A stretch of 64,000 nucleotides of DNA from Herminiimonas sp. (GCA_027310305.1 DAIDBD010000110.1:37697-101696); one strand, 5' to 3'. Positions 35,731-46,366 are shown, counted from the first letter of the stretch. Made by a program: numbers and translations. The notes: generated from the sequence alone by a model not told the origin.

Positions 35731-37098
35731 ATGACGCTTATGTCGATTGCCTATTCCAGCTTGAATCATCCGATGCGCGTGCCGCTGGCTGCCGAAGTGC
35801 ATTCGCGTCCTTTCCTGCGGCTGGTGGCGCCGGAGAGCCTCACCCATCTGGCTGTCTATACCCGGGAAAACGCCATTGCGCATAACGATAACGCCGTCAC
35901 GCAGCATGAAACGCTGCTGGCGCTATGTACTCATTTCGGGGTAACCGGCCCGGGACAGGATGCGAAATATTTTTTCCATGATTTCGGCCGGTTTCGCTTG
36001 AAGTGGGAATGCCATACCGAATTTGCAACCTACACCTTTGCCGCAAGCCATGAAGAAAGCCTGCCCATCGGCAGTGCATTCCAGCGGGTTCCGCTGTTTC
36101 ATGTACCGCAGGAATGGCTGCTCGGTCTGCAGGGAAAAATTATGGTCGCCGCGCATGTGGTGCTCGACAAGACAACGTCATCGATCGATGCATTGTCGCC
36201 GGGCATGCGGCGTGTGTTCGAAGGCAACATGCTGGTTGGCAGCAATGTGCTGCAAGGTGCTGAAATCTGCACCGATTTTTTGATTCAGGCAGATGGATTC
36301 AGCCGTTTCGTGGTGCGCGATGTGGGCCTGCATGACCAGCAGGCCGGGAGATTGGTGCAGCGCCTGCTCGAAATCGAAACCTATCGAATGATGGCATTGC
36401 TGGGTCTGCCGCACGCGCAAGCGGCCACGCCGATTCTGAATGCGATCGAAAATGAACTGGCAGGGTTGACGGTGGCGATGGTGGATATGGATCAGGCAAC
36501 TCCCGATGCAGCCTCCGCCGCGCTTTCGCATGATACCGATCACGAGCAGGCGCTGCTGCATCGGATCACCGGTCTGGCTGCACGTATCGAAAGACTGTCG
36601 CTCGACAACAGTTACCGCTTTGCCGCATCCCAGGCGTATTTTCAACTGGTGCATGCGCGGATTGAAGAACTGCGAGAAGCGCGGATCGATGGCGTGTCGA
36701 CGATCGGCGAATTCATGGAGCGGCGTCTGACGCCGGCAATGAATACCTGCGCCGCCATTGTGCGGCGGCAGGAGGCGCTGGCCGAGCGCATTGCCCATAC
36801 CAATGATCTGTTGCGCACCAGAGTCGGCATCGTGCAGGAGCAGCAAAACCGAAAAATCCTGCAATCGATGAATGCGCGCGCGGCCCAGCAATTGCGCCTG
36901 CAGCAGGCAGTGGAAGGATTATCGGTGGTGGCGATTTCCTACTATCTCGCAGGATTGTTCAACTATGCCGGCAAGGCGGTCAAGGCAGCGGGCTGGCCCG
37001 TCAATCCGGAAATTGCGACCGGCATGCTGCTTCCGATGATTGCAATCGGCGTGTGGCTGGGTTTGCGCAGGCTGCATAAAAAAATGCGCGCCGTTTAA
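35731..37098 (+). CDS. DUF3422 family protein
   Basis: A 455-residue protein of the DUF3422 family. It starts NHPMRVPLAAEVHSRPF, and the conserved segment FFHDFGRFRLKWECHTEFAT lies near residue 77. A long helical middle region is followed by two C-terminal hydrophobic helices (LSVVAISYYLAGLFNYAG; IATGMLLPMIAIGVWLGL), so it is probably tail-anchored in the inner membrane. No biochemical function is established for the family as far as I know. Two ATGs (35731 and 35740) are possible. It converges on spoT, with 2 bases between the stops. Confidence 0.85.
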   Translation: MTLMSIAYSSLNHPMRVPLAAEVHSRPFLRLVAPESLTHLAVYTRENAIAHNDNAVTQHETLLALCTHFGVTGPGQDAKYFFHDFGRFRLKWECHTEFATYTFAASHEESLPIGSAFQRVPLFHVPQEWLLGLQGKIMVAAHVVLDKTTSSIDALSPGMRRVFEGNMLVGSNVLQGAEICTDFLIQADGFSRFVVRDVGLHDQQAGRLVQRLLEIETYRMMALLGLPHAQAATPILNAIENELAGLTVAMVDMDQATPDAASAALSHDTDHEQALLHRITGLAARIERLSLDNSYRFAASQAYFQLVHARIEELREARIDGVSTIGEFMERRLTPAMNTCAAIVRRQEALAERIAHTNDLLRTRVGIVQEQQNRKILQSMNARAAQQLRLQQAVEGLSVVAISYYLAGLFNYAGKAVKAAGWPVNPEIATGMLLPMIAIGVWLGLRRLHKKMRAV

Positions 37099-37100
37099 AT

Positions 37101-39377
37101 CTATCCGCGTTCGCGGAAAATGCGGGCGACGCCCGGAATACTTCGCACGTTGCGCATCAAACGCGCCAGGTGGATGCGATCCTCGATCTGGATCGTGAAG
37201 CGCAATTGCATCATCAGGCGGTCTTTGTCGTCATCCATGCCGACGTAAATGATATTGGCATCCGACTCGCCGATTTCGGCGGCGACCCGGGCCAGTACGC
37301 CTTTTTCGTTGTGCACCAGGACCTGGATGCGGCAATCGAAGCGGCGATTCAATTCCGCCCCCCACATGACGTCGATCCAGCGCTCCGGTTCCTTCGCGCG
37401 CTGCCGTTTCGCGATGTCGCAATCGACCGCATGCACGGTCAATCCCTGATCCCGTTTCAAATGTCCGATCATGCTGTCGCCCGGAATCGGCTGGCAGCAC
37501 GGTGCAAGCTGCACGTCAACGCCTTCGCTGCCGTAAATGATAACCGGATCCAGTTTGCCGGATATTGCCTGACTCTGATTATTTGCCGGCGGTACAGCGG
37601 TCGGCTCGCTTTCGACCAGGCCGAAAATATGCCGCGCCACCAGTGCCGCCATCCGTTTTCCGACGCCGATATCGGCGTAGAGTTCGTCAAGCGATTTTGC
37701 GCTCGATTCGTTCAGCAGTTTTTCCGCAAGCGGAGCCGGTATGGCGGGGTCGAGGTTCAGCGCGATCAATGCCTGCGCCAATAAATGGTGCCCCAACTCG
37801 ATCGATTCCGGCAGATTGATGGTGCGCAAATGATGCCGTATCGCGGAACGCGCCTTGCCGGTGCGCACGAACGCGAGCCAGGTCGGGCTGGGCCGCGAAG
37901 TGGGCGAAACGACGATTTCGACGATGTCGCCGTTGCGCAGTTCGGTACGGAGCGGCGCATGCTCATGATTGATCTTCGCGGCAATCGACTGATCGCCGAT
38001 ATCGGTATGAATCGTGTAGGCGAAATCGAGCGCGGTGGCGCCGCGCGGCAATGCGATGATTTTCGATTTGGGCGTGAATACGTACACCGAATCGGGGAAC
38101 AAATCGACTTTGACATGCTCCAGGAATTCCGCCGAATCACCGGTCTGTTTCTGGATATCGAGCAGAGACTGCAACCATGCATGGGTGCGCTGCTGCAGAT
38201 CGGTCAGGCTGCCTTCCTCGTTCTTGTACAGCCAATGTGCGGCGACGCCCGATTCGGCGACACGGTGCATGTCCTCCGTGCGGATCTGGAACTCGACCGG
38301 CGTCCCGTACGGGCCGATCAGGGTAGTGTGCAACGACTGGTAACCGTTGAGCTTGGGGATCGCGATGTAATCCTTGAACTTGCCGGGCATCGGCTTGTAC
38401 AGCGCATGCAAGGTGCCTAACGCGACATAGGAATTGGCGAAGCTGTCGACGACGATGCGAAAACCATAGACGTCGAGCACCTGCGAAAACGATAAATGCT
38501 TGTTGCGCATCTTGCGATAGATGCCGAACAGCGTTTTTTCCCGGCCGTAGACCTGCGCCTGAATGCCGGTTGCCGCCAGCGTGCTATTGACCGATTCGAG
38601 AATCTTGCTGACCACTTCGCGCCGATTGCCGCGAGCGGCCTTGACTGCTTTGGCCAGCGTCTTGTAACGGACCGGATAGATATGCGAAAACGCGAGATCC
38701 TGCAGTTCGCGATAGATGTTGTTCAAGCCGAGCCGGTGCGCGATAGGCACATAGACTTCCATCGTCTCGCGTGCGATGCGCCGTTTTTTCTCGATTGCCA
38801 TCACGCCGAGCGTACGCATGTTGTGCAGGCGATCGGCCAGCTTGATCAGGATCACCCGCACATCGCGCGCCATCGCCAGCAGCATCTTGCGGAAGTTTTC
38901 CGCCTGGGCTTCGATCTGGCTCTGGAACTCGATTTTTTCCAGCTTCGACAAGCCATCGACCAGCGCCGCCACCGGTGCGCCGAAACGTTCGATCAGTTCG
39001 TCCTTCTTGACATCCTGGTCTTCCATCAGGTCATGCAGCAGCGCCGCCATGATCGCCTGCGCATCGAGCTTCCAGTCGGCGCAGATTTCAGCGACCGCGA
39101 TCGGATGCGATATGTAAGGCTCGCCCGACTTGCGCATCTGGCCCAAGTGCTTCTCGTCTGAAAAACGATAGGCTTCCTTGACCTTCTTGAGTTCCGAAGG
39201 CGTCAGGTATTCCGCCAGCCTGGCGGTCAGCTGAGTGACAGAGGCAACCCCGACGTTAGGCGCCGGCGCCGGATCGGACGCTGTTGATTTTCTGGTTTTG
39301 GAGGACGAGCGGTCGGACGCCGCTCGTTTTTTATCGGGAGCTGCTGATAACGTTGAATCTGCAGGTGTCAGGTTCAT
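37101..39377 (-). CDS. spoT: Bifunctional (p)ppGpp synthetase/hydrolase
   Basis: A 758-residue RelA/SpoT protein. The hydrolase HD domain has GEPYISHPIAVAEI and LLHDLMED (HD at about 115-116). The synthetase domain has YGREKTLFGIYRKMRNKHLS and FKDYIAIPKLNGYQSLHTTL. TGS (VYVFTPKSKIIALPRGATAL) and C-terminal ACT domains follow. The hydrolase residues are intact, so it can both make and degrade (p)ppGpp. It starts 48 bases after rpoZ ends, the conserved gmk-rpoZ-spoT order. The N-terminal 45 residues are Ser/Lys-rich and variable. Confidence 0.95.
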   Translation of the reverse strand: MNLTPADSTLSAAPDKKRAASDRSSSKTRKSTASDPAPAPNVGVASVTQLTARLAEYLTPSELKKVKEAYRFSDEKHLGQMRKSGEPYISHPIAVAEICADWKLDAQAIMAALLHDLMEDQDVKKDELIERFGAPVAALVDGLSKLEKIEFQSQIEAQAENFRKMLLAMARDVRVILIKLADRLHNMRTLGVMAIEKKRRIARETMEVYVPIAHRLGLNNIYRELQDLAFSHIYPVRYKTLAKAVKAARGNRREVVSKILESVNSTLAATGIQAQVYGREKTLFGIYRKMRNKHLSFSQVLDVYGFRIVVDSFANSYVALGTLHALYKPMPGKFKDYIAIPKLNGYQSLHTTLIGPYGTPVEFQIRTEDMHRVAESGVAAHWLYKNEEGSLTDLQQRTHAWLQSLLDIQKQTGDSAEFLEHVKVDLFPDSVYVFTPKSKIIALPRGATALDFAYTIHTDIGDQSIAAKINHEHAPLRTELRNGDIVEIVVSPTSRPSPTWLAFVRTGKARSAIRHHLRTINLPESIELGHHLLAQALIALNLDPAIPAPLAEKLLNESSAKSLDELYADIGVGKRMAALVARHIFGLVESEPTAVPPANNQSQAISGKLDPVIIYGSEGVDVQLAPCCQPIPGDSMIGHLKRDQGLTVHAVDCDIAKRQRAKEPERWIDVMWGAELNRRFDCRIQVLVHNEKGVLARVAAEIGESDANIIYVGMDDDKDRLMMQLRFTIQIEDRIHLARLMRNVRSIPGVARIFRERG

Positions 39378-39425
39378 ACTGGGTGAATATCAGCCGCATG
39401 GCGGTCATGTTAATAATTGCTATTT

Positions 39426-39629
39426 TTAACTAGGGACTTTTTTCAGCATTTCAATTCCGATCTTGCCCGAAGCGATTTCACGCAGCGCAAGCACGGTCGG
39501 CTTGTCTTTCGCATCCACTTTCGGCGTGTGGCCTTGCAGCAGCTGGCGCGCACGATAAGTCGCCGCCAGCGTCAGCTGAAAGCGGTTCGGAATCTGCTTG
39601 AGACAATCTTCAATGGTGATACGGGCCAT
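39426..39629 (-). CDS. rpoZ: RNA polymerase omega subunit
   Basis: A 67-residue protein starting [20 protein letters not shown] then [10 protein letters not shown], the omega signature. It is a little shorter than the E. coli protein, as is usual in betaproteobacteria. AGGAG precedes the ATG closely. It helps assemble RNA polymerase and, in other proteobacteria, forms part of a ppGpp site, which fits its position before spoT. Confidence 0.95.
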   Translation of the reverse strand: MARITIEDCLKQIPNRFQLTLAATYRARQLLQGHTPKVDAKDKPTVLALREIASGKIGIEMLKKVPS

Positions 39630-39674
39630 ACGTGCTCCTAAAAAATGCGGTCTTGGCTTGATTGGCTGGATACC

Positions 39675-40313
39675 CTACAGGGCATGAATACCCAATTGGG
39701 CGAATAGGGATGCGTTGCGCGCCGCTTGTTGCGTGAATCGACAGCGAGTCGCTTTGACGATCGAGGTCAACTCGGATAAAGCAGTCGCAAACTCTTGATT
39801 AATAATAACATATTCGAACTCGGGCGCGTGCGCGATTTCGCCGCCGGCGGCCAGAATCCGGCGCGTGATGACCTGCGAATTATCCTGCCCGCGCTTTTTC
39901 AATCTGTCTTCCAATGCCGTAATCGATGGCGGCAAAATGAAAATGCCGACCGCATGCGGAAATTGCTTCTTCACCTGCTGTGCGCCTTGCCAGTCGATCT
40001 CCAGCAGCACATCGGTTCCTGCCTTCATCTGCTCGGCGATCAGCACGCGCGAGGTGCCGTAATAATTACCATGGACCTCGGCCGATTCCAAAAATTCACC
40101 GGTTTCACGCTGCGCCAAAAAATCTTCTGCCGAGATGAAGTGATACTCGCGGCCATTTTGCTCGCCGGGGCGGGGCGGTCGCGTCGTGTATGAAATCGAT
40201 AACTTGATTCCCGGTTCCTGCGCCAGCAGCGCGTTGACCAGCGTGGATTTTCCTGCGCCGGACGGCGCAACTACCATGAACAGGCTGCCTGGAGAAACGT
40301 GCGAATGGGGCAT
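39675..40313 (-). CDS. gmk: Guanylate kinase
   Basis: A 212-residue P-loop kinase: [20 protein letters not shown] near residue 14 is Walker A, and [20 protein letters not shown] near 40 binds [19 protein letters not shown] follows. It phosphorylates GMP to GDP. The ATG at 40313 has GAGG 6 bases upstream and is preferred to an in-frame TTG at 40325. It is 34 bases after yicC and 45 before rpoZ. Confidence 0.95.
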   Translation of the reverse strand: MPHSHVSPGSLFMVVAPSGAGKSTLVNALLAQEPGIKLSISYTTRPPRPGEQNGREYHFISAEDFLAQRETGEFLESAEVHGNYYGTSRVLIAEQMKAGTDVLLEIDWQGAQQVKKQFPHAVGIFILPPSITALEDRLKKRGQDNSQVITRRILAAGGEIAHAPEFEYVIINQEFATALSELTSIVKATRCRFTQQAARNASLFAQLGIHAL

Positions 40314-40347
40314 GCAAGGCCTCAAAAGGAGTGTTTGAAAAATATGG

Positions 40348-41256
40348 TTATTCCAGATTCTGGACCTGCTCGCGCATTTGCTCGATCAGCAACTTCATTG
40401 CCATCGATGCATCCGATAATTCCTTTGCCGATGCTTTCGAGCCGATCGTGTTGGCTTCGCGATTGAGCTCCTGCATCATGAAATCGAGACGCTTGCCTAC
40501 CTGGCCGCCTTTTTTCAGGATGTGGCGCGTTTCCGTCAGATGGGCCGACAGGCGCGTCAATTCTTCCGAGACGTCGATGCGAATGCCGTACAGCGTCACT
40601 TCCTGGCGAATCCGCTCGATCACTTCATCGCGCGAAAGCGACGGCGAATTTCCGCTGTCTTGCAACGCCAACCCCAGAGCTTCCTGCAGGCGTTCCGTTG
40701 CTTTTTGCTGGAATTGCGCCACCACTTTCGGAATCAGCGGCGTGATTTTTTGCACGATCTCTTCCATTTGCTCAACCCGGGAAAGCAGCATGGTTTCCAG
40801 TGCCGCGCCTTCGCGCGTGCGCGATTCGACGAACGCATTCAATGTCACCGCCATGGTCGCCGCCACGTCAGCCTGCAACGTTTCCTGACCGATCTCGGCT
40901 TCCTCGATCACGCCCGGCCAGCGCAACAGTTCGTTCACGGATAACGGAAGCGCATCGGCGAATTGCCTGCGGACTTCGCGTTGCAAATCTGCCAATGAAT
41001 TCAGCAGCGCCGCATTGAGCGCTTGTCCGCCGCCTGCGGTTTTGCGGCCGAAGCTGAGCCGGCACTCGACCTTGCCGCGCATGATGCGCCCCATGATCGC
41101 TTCGCGCAACGCAGGCTCGACCGCGCGCAAGTCGTCGTTGATGCGGAACTGAAGATCCAGAAAACGGGAGTTCACACTTTTGATTTCAATCGTCAGTGTG
41201 CCGCCAGTCGTTTCATGCGTGGTGATCGCATAGCCGGTCATGCTGCTAATAGTCAA
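40348..41256 (-). CDS. yicC: YicC family protein (endoribonuclease-like)
   Basis: A 302-residue protein of the YicC/YloC family. It begins [12 protein letters not shown], has [15 protein letters not shown] near residue 25, and ends [20 protein letters not shown] then [20 protein letters not shown], the conserved C-terminal block. E. coli YicC has been linked to small-RNA decay. A TTG start at 41256 has a well-placed GAGG; an ATG lies 15 bases further in. It heads the yicC-gmk-rpoZ-spoT run and is divergent from the kinase gene. Confidence 0.9.
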   Translation of the reverse strand: MTISSMTGYAITTHETTGGTLTIEIKSVNSRFLDLQFRINDDLRAVEPALREAIMGRIMRGKVECRLSFGRKTAGGGQALNAALLNSLADLQREVRRQFADALPLSVNELLRWPGVIEEAEIGQETLQADVAATMAVTLNAFVESRTREGAALETMLLSRVEQMEEIVQKITPLIPKVVAQFQQKATERLQEALGLALQDSGNSPSLSRDEVIERIRQEVTLYGIRIDVSEELTRLSAHLTETRHILKKGGQVGKRLDFMMQELNREANTIGSKASAKELSDASMAMKLLIEQMREQVQNLE

Positions 41257-41380
41257 AATTCAATCCTCGGTTTCTTCTTTACAAAATAGTGATTTATCCA
41301 CACAATCCATCAGAGTCTGCCGGATTGAATGAATCAGGGCGGACATTGAACCGCTCAAGCATTGAAAACACAGGACAAAC

Positions 41381-42391
41381 ATGGCCGCGCAAAACAATGC
41401 CCCATTGCCGGACGGCTTGGATATTGCTGGATACCGCATTGTAAAGAAGATTGCGTCCGGCGGGTTCAGTATCGTCTATCTGGCTTACGATGAAGACGGC
41501 AATGCGGTAGCGATCAAGGAGTACTTGCCCAGTTCGTTGGCATTGCGTCAACCGGGCGAACTGGTGCCTGTCATCTCGGCCGAAAATCTGCCGATATTCC
41601 GGATCGGCTTGAAATGCTTTTTCGAAGAAGGCCGCGCATTGGCGCGCATCACGCATGCCAATGTGGTCAGCGTCATCAACTTTTTCCGCGCCAACGAAAC
41701 CGTCTACATGGTGATGGCGTATGAATCGGGCCGCTCGCTGCAGGACCACATCTTGCGCCGCCGCGACAAGGGCGAAAAACCGCTGGTGTCGGAGCGCTTC
41801 ATCCGCAAGATGTTCAGCCAGGTGATGAACGGCTTGCGCGAAGTGCATACCAACAAACTGCTGCATCTCGACCTGAAGCCCGCCAATATTTATCTGCGCG
41901 TCGACGGCACGCCGATCCTGCTGGATTTCGGCGCGGCGCGGCAGACGCTGAGAACCGATTCGCCGAAACTGTATCCGATGTATACGCCCGGCTTCGCGCC
42001 GCCGGAGCTCTATTCCAAAAACGGCAATCTCGGTCCGTGGACCGATATTTACAGCATCGGCGCATCGATGTTCGCCTGCATGGTCGGCGCACCGCCGCAG
42101 CCGGCGGATCAGCGCAAGGTGAACGACCGGATGGAGAGCCACTATCGCAAGCTCGAAGGCGTATACTCGCCTGAACTGATCCAGGTAATACGCTGGACCC
42201 TGATGATCGATCCGCTGGACCGGCCGCAAAGCGTATTCGCGTTGCAAAAGGCGTTGAAAATGTCGGTGCCGGTAAAAAAGGAAGACAGCAGGCTGGAAAA
42301 AATCACGCGCAAATTACGCGAAGTTTTTGGATTGAAAGAAAGCGACGGCCTGGAAAATGTTTCTTCTACTATCCAGGAACAATCGCGATAA
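41381..42391 (+). CDS. Serine/threonine protein kinase, Hanks type
   Basis: A 336-residue soluble kinase. KIASGGFSIVYLAYDE near residue 23 is the glycine loop, AIKEYLPSSLALR carries the ATP-binding lysine, LLHLDLKPANIYLR near 163 is the catalytic loop and LLDFGAARQT near 182 the metal-binding loop. APPELYSKNGNLGPWTDIYS is the activation segment end. There is no transmembrane helix or sensor domain. It is followed after 27 bases by a PP2C phosphatase, so the pair probably sets phosphorylation of shared targets. Their substrates are unknown. Confidence 0.92.
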   Translation: MAAQNNAPLPDGLDIAGYRIVKKIASGGFSIVYLAYDEDGNAVAIKEYLPSSLALRQPGELVPVISAENLPIFRIGLKCFFEEGRALARITHANVVSVINFFRANETVYMVMAYESGRSLQDHILRRRDKGEKPLVSERFIRKMFSQVMNGLREVHTNKLLHLDLKPANIYLRVDGTPILLDFGAARQTLRTDSPKLYPMYTPGFAPPELYSKNGNLGPWTDIYSIGASMFACMVGAPPQPADQRKVNDRMESHYRKLEGVYSPELIQVIRWTLMIDPLDRPQSVFALQKALKMSVPVKKEDSRLEKITRKLREVFGLKESDGLENVSSTIQEQSR

Positions 42392-42418
42392 ACCTGTCTC
42401 AATCACATCAAACGACTC

Positions 42419-43348
42419 ATGCGATTTTCAGTCTATCAAGAAAGCAATATCGGCGGCCGCAAATCCAATCAGGACCGGATGGGATATTGCTTTACCCGCG
42501 ATACGCTGTTGCTGTTGCTGGCCGATGGCATGGGCGGGCATATTCAAGGCGAGCAGGCCGCGACCATCGCGATGCAGACGATCGGCGCATTGTTTCAGCA
42601 GAACGCCAATCCCTATGTGAAGAAGCCGGAACGCTTTCTCGAAGACAGTTTTTTCGCGGCGCATCGCGAAATCCATCGTTATCGCGCGATCAACAATTTG
42701 CCGGAAACGCCGCGCACCACGATCGTCGCCTGCCTGATCCAGCATGGCAATGCGCTGTGGGCGCACTGCGGCGATTCCCGTGCTTACTGGATGCGCAACG
42801 GCCAGATTCTGGCGCGTACCCGCGATCATTCGCGCATCGAGACGCTGATCGCGCAAGGCAAGGTCGATCCGTCCGAACGCGACACCCATCCCGAGCGCAA
42901 CAAGCTGTTCAATTGCCTGGGCGCGCCCAACATGCCGATCGTCGAGATTTCGCGCCGCGCGAATTTGCAGGGCGGCGATGTGGTGCTGTTGTGCTCGGAC
43001 GGCCTATGGTCGACCTTGCCCGATCATGTATTGGCGCAGCATCTGCACAACAGCACGATCGTGCGCGCCGTGCCGGAAATGATACGCACGGCAGCGGGCA
43101 TAGCCGGCAAGCGAAGCGACAACGTGACCGCGCTGGCGATGATGTGGGAGGGCAGCGGCAGCCTGCAGGATTCCACCACCATCACCACCAACATTTTGCC
43201 GGTCGGCAGCGTCACGACGACGATACAGGCGCCGCGCCATGCCGATCTGGAAAGCGCCGACAACTTCAACGACAATGAAATCGAAAAGGCGATCGAAGAA
43301 ATTCGCGGCGCCATCGAAAAATCGTCCCGCCTAACCTCCAAGAATTAA
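42419..43348 (+). CDS. PP2C-family serine/threonine phosphatase
   Basis: A 309-residue PPM phosphatase. [17 protein letters not shown] near residue 9, [20 protein letters not shown] near 31 and [18 protein letters not shown] near 112 hold the metal-binding aspartates, with [11 protein letters not shown] near 190 and [12 protein letters not shown] near 230. About 60 C-terminal residues extend past the catalytic domain and look disordered. It should reverse the neighbouring kinase. rph follows after 10 bases. Confidence 0.92.
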   Translation: MRFSVYQESNIGGRKSNQDRMGYCFTRDTLLLLLADGMGGHIQGEQAATIAMQTIGALFQQNANPYVKKPERFLEDSFFAAHREIHRYRAINNLPETPRTTIVACLIQHGNALWAHCGDSRAYWMRNGQILARTRDHSRIETLIAQGKVDPSERDTHPERNKLFNCLGAPNMPIVEISRRANLQGGDVVLLCSDGLWSTLPDHVLAQHLHNSTIVRAVPEMIRTAAGIAGKRSDNVTALAMMWEGSGSLQDSTTITTNILPVGSVTTTIQAPRHADLESADNFNDNEIEKAIEEIRGAIEKSSRLTSKN

Positions 43349-43358
43349 GAGCTTACTT

Positions 43359-44093
43359 ATGTCGTATGAAAATCGTCCGAGCGGACGTGCCGCCGACGCA
43401 TTGCGTCCCATCCGTCTCGGACGGCATTACACCAAACACGCAGAAGGTTCGGTGCTGGTTGAATTCGGCGATACCAAGGTGATCTGCACCGCCAGCATAG
43501 AAAACAAGGTGCCGCCTTTTTTGAAAGGCAAAGGACAGGGCTGGCTGACGGCCGAATACGGCATGCTGCCGCGTTCGACGCACACCCGCATGGACCGCGA
43601 AGCGGCAAAAGGCAAGCAGTCGGGCCGCACGCAGGAAATCCAGCGGCTGATCGGACGCTCGCTGCGCGCGGCATTCGATCTGCAGGCATTTGGCGAGCGC
43701 ACGCTGCATCTCGATTGCGACGTGATCCAGGCGGACGGCGGCACGCGCACTGCGGCGATCACCGGCGCAATGGTGGCGGCGTATGACGCATTCTCGAAAC
43801 TGGCAGAACAGAAATTGATTACGGCGATTCCGCTCAGGCATTTCGTCGCCGCGATTTCAGTGGGCGTCTATCAAGGCACGCCGGTACTCGATCTTGATTA
43901 TCTGGAAGATTCCAACTGCGACACCGACATGAACGTCGTGATGACCGATGCCGGGCATTTTATCGAGGTGCAGGGAACCGCAGAAGGTGCTGCGTTCGAG
44001 CGTACGACCATGAACCGTTTGCTCGATCTGGCGCAGCAAGGCATTGCTGATCTGATTCGTTTGCAGAAGCAGGCACTTGGTCTGTTTGCATAG
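43359..44093 (+). CDS. rph: Ribonuclease PH
   Basis: A 244-residue phosphorolytic exoribonuclease. [20 protein letters not shown] at the start, [17 protein letters not shown] near residue 60, [18 protein letters not shown] near 95 and [19 protein letters not shown] near 117 are diagnostic. It trims tRNA 3' ends using phosphate. The C-terminal region is full length, unlike the frameshifted E. coli K-12 copy. It lies between the phosphatase gene and the small membrane protein gene. Confidence 0.95.
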   Translation: MSYENRPSGRAADALRPIRLGRHYTKHAEGSVLVEFGDTKVICTASIENKVPPFLKGKGQGWLTAEYGMLPRSTHTRMDREAAKGKQSGRTQEIQRLIGRSLRAAFDLQAFGERTLHLDCDVIQADGGTRTAAITGAMVAAYDAFSKLAEQKLITAIPLRHFVAAISVGVYQGTPVLDLDYLEDSNCDTDMNVVMTDAGHFIEVQGTAEGAAFERTTMNRLLDLAQQGIADLIRLQKQALGLFA

Positions 44094-44115
44094 TACACGT
44101 TAGAGATCAGTCCCG

Positions 44116-44442
44116 ATGACCGCGACGACCCACCTTGAACGCATTAACAGGCACGCCAAGTCGGGATATTGGTCGCTCATTTTTTGGCTTCCCTTACTAG
44201 CAATTTCCGGCATGGGTTTTGATGCCCCGACTTCCCAATCGGCGCTCTTACCATGGTTTTTTGTAGGTGTGGTCATCCTAATACCAATGCTTGTCGTAGT
44301 TGGTCCGCGCATCGCACGCGAGATGTTGAAGAAAGGTCGAGTAAAGACCGCATATGCCATAATTATTGGCCCCCAAGTTCTCATATTTACGCCAATGCTC
44401 ATGGCGCTTGTCGTAGCTATCTTAGGATTTTGGAAGCTTTAA
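44116..44442 (+). CDS. Small membrane protein of unknown function
   Basis: A 108-residue protein with three predicted helices at about residues 18-34, 43-63 and 77-106 (SLIFWLPLLAISGMGF; LPWFFVGVVILIPMLVVV; AIIIGPQVLIFTPMLMALVV). I do not recognise a family. Its DNA is visibly richer in A+T and in rarer codons than rph and rdgB on either side. rph and rdgB are commonly neighbours, so this gene looks inserted. It has no strong ribosome-binding site. Hydrophobic coding over the whole frame supports a real gene. Confidence 0.55.
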   Translation: MTATTHLERINRHAKSGYWSLIFWLPLLAISGMGFDAPTSQSALLPWFFVGVVILIPMLVVVGPRIAREMLKKGRVKTAYAIIIGPQVLIFTPMLMALVVAILGFWKL

Positions 44443-44531
44443 CTTGTCGTTCCATACTGACACTTCTCGCCAGTGAACTTAGTCGTTCCTGACTGACGCA
44501 ACGCCAAAAACGTTGCAGATTTGATTTTCCC

Positions 44532-45116
44532 ATGACCCGCACCCTTATCCTCGCGTCAAACAATACCGGCAAACTTAAGGAATTCAGCGAACTGCTCGCA
44601 CCCGCTGGTTTCGATCTGCACGCGCAAGGCAAATTCAACGTACCCGAAGCGGACGAGCCGCATTGCACGTTCATCGAAAACGCACTCGAAAAAGCGCGTC
44701 ATGCCGCGCGGATTACCGGCTTGCCGGCATTGGCGGACGATTCCGGCGTCTGCGCCAACGCATTGGGCGGCGCTCCCGGTGTGCTGTCGGCGCGTTACGC
44801 CGGCGAACCAAAATCGGATGCGCGCAACAACCGGAAACTGATTGCCGACCTGGCAGTCCAAACAGACAAATCGGCCTACTATTATTGCGTGCTGGTTTTC
44901 GTACGCCATGCAAACGATCCGCAACCGGTGATTGCGGACGGCCGCTGGAATGGCGAGATCATCGCGACGCCGCGCGGGCAGGGAGGTTTCGGTTACGATC
45001 CGCATTTCTGGCTGCCCGTGCTGGGCAAGACTGCCGCCGAATTGTCGGCTGAAGAAAAAAATCGCCTGTCGCATCGCGGGCAGGCGCTGCGCATGCTGGT
45101 TGAGAAATTACGATGA
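44532..45116 (+). CDS. rdgB: dITP/XTP pyrophosphatase (RdgB/HAM1)
   Basis: A 194-residue nucleotide-pool cleaner. ILASNNTGKLKEFSELL at residues 5-21, ALADDSGVCANALGGAPGVL then SARYAG near 68-94, and GGFGYDPHFWLP near 155 are the family active-site blocks. It hydrolyses dITP, dXTP and XTP to monophosphates. Its stop overlaps the hemW start (ATGA). Confidence 0.95.
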   Translation: MTRTLILASNNTGKLKEFSELLAPAGFDLHAQGKFNVPEADEPHCTFIENALEKARHAARITGLPALADDSGVCANALGGAPGVLSARYAGEPKSDARNNRKLIADLAVQTDKSAYYYCVLVFVRHANDPQPVIADGRWNGEIIATPRGQGGFGYDPHFWLPVLGKTAAELSAEEKNRLSHRGQALRMLVEKLR

Positions 45117-46366
45117 TCATCCCGATCAAACCGGTCGGCAACGGCTCCAGGCCGGCCGATTCAATATCCGCATCGGCGCAAGCCGCGAACGCTTACCTCA
45201 AGCCGGGCGTGTTGAATCTTGCCGCGTTGCCGCCGTTATCGCTGTATGTGCATTTCCCGTGGTGCGTGAAGAAATGTCCGTATTGCGATTTCAATTCGCA
45301 TGAGGCGACCGGCGGTTTTCCTGAAGCGGAATATCTGGATGCATTGCGCGCCGATCTGGAAGGCGCGCTGCCGTTGATCTGGGGCCGCAAGATTTACACG
45401 ATCTTCATCGGCGGCGGCACGCCCAGCCTGATGTCGGCGGCCGGACTCGATCGGCTGATGTCGGATATCCGCACGCTGCTGCCGCTCGATGGCGCGGCCG
45501 AGATCACGATGGAAGCGAATCCCGGCACGTTCGAGGCCGAGAAATTCAAGTCCTATCGCGCCAGCGGCATTAACCGGCTGTCGATCGGCATCCAGAGTTT
45601 CAATGCGCGCCATTTGCAGGCGCTGGGCCGCATCCATGACGGCGACGAAGCGCGCCGCGCAGTCGATATCGCGCACGCCAACTTCGACAATTTCAATCTC
45701 GACCTGATGTACGCACTGCCGCAGCAAACGCTGGAAGAAGCGCAGCAGGACGTGGCGACCGCCATCGGCTTCGCGCCGCCGCATCTGTCGCTGTATCACC
45801 TGACGCTGGAGCCGAACACGTATTTCGCCAAGTATCCGCCGGCGATTCCGGACGACGACGCCAGCGCCGACATGCAGGACATGATCGCCGCGCAAACCAG
45901 CGCAGCGGGCTATCGGCATTATGAAGTTTCCGCCTATGCGCAGCCGGGCCGCCAGGCACGGCATAACCTCAATTACTGGCAGTTCGGCGATTATCTGGGG
46001 ATCGGCGCCGGTGCGCATACCAAGCTGTCTTTTCCGCATCGCGTGATCCGGCAGGCGCGCTACAAGCAGCCGAAAGCGTATCTCGAACAGATCCGCAACG
46101 GACGCCCGGTGCAGGAAGAAGCGGAAATCGAGCGCGGCGAACTGGGGTTTGAATTCATGCTGAATGCATTGCGGCTGACCAACGGTTTTGAAGCCAACCT
46201 GTTCGCCGAGCGCACCGGGCTCACGCTCAATGCGATCGAAAAAACGTTGGACGAAGCCGAGAACAAAGGTCTGCTTTATCGGGATCATAAAACGATCAAA
46301 CCGACCGGACTCGGGCAACGGTTTCTCAACGATTTGCAGCAGATGTTCCTGATGGATAAAAAATAA
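45113..46366 (+). CDS. hemW: Heme chaperone HemW (radical SAM, coproporphyrinogen oxidase-like)
   Basis: A 417-residue radical SAM protein. The cluster motif is CVKKCPYCDFNSH near residue 51 (CxxxCxxC). IFIGGGTPSLMSAAGLDRL and EITMEANPGTFE follow, and RHNLNYWQFGDYLGIGAGAH near 282 is the HNxxYW block typical of HemW. About 35 residues precede the usual family start, so the first codons may be an extension. Earlier annotated as an oxygen-independent HemN; HemW is now thought to insert heme into proteins. The last gene before the tRNA locus. Confidence 0.92.
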   Translation: MIIPIKPVGNGSRPADSISASAQAANAYLKPGVLNLAALPPLSLYVHFPWCVKKCPYCDFNSHEATGGFPEAEYLDALRADLEGALPLIWGRKIYTIFIGGGTPSLMSAAGLDRLMSDIRTLLPLDGAAEITMEANPGTFEAEKFKSYRASGINRLSIGIQSFNARHLQALGRIHDGDEARRAVDIAHANFDNFNLDLMYALPQQTLEEAQQDVATAIGFAPPHLSLYHLTLEPNTYFAKYPPAIPDDDASADMQDMIAAQTSAAGYRHYEVSAYAQPGRQARHNLNYWQFGDYLGIGAGAHTKLSFPHRVIRQARYKQPKAYLEQIRNGRPVQEEAEIERGELGFEFMLNALRLTNGFEANLFAERTGLTLNAIEKTLDEAENKGLLYRDHKTIKPTGLGQRFLNDLQQMFLMDKK

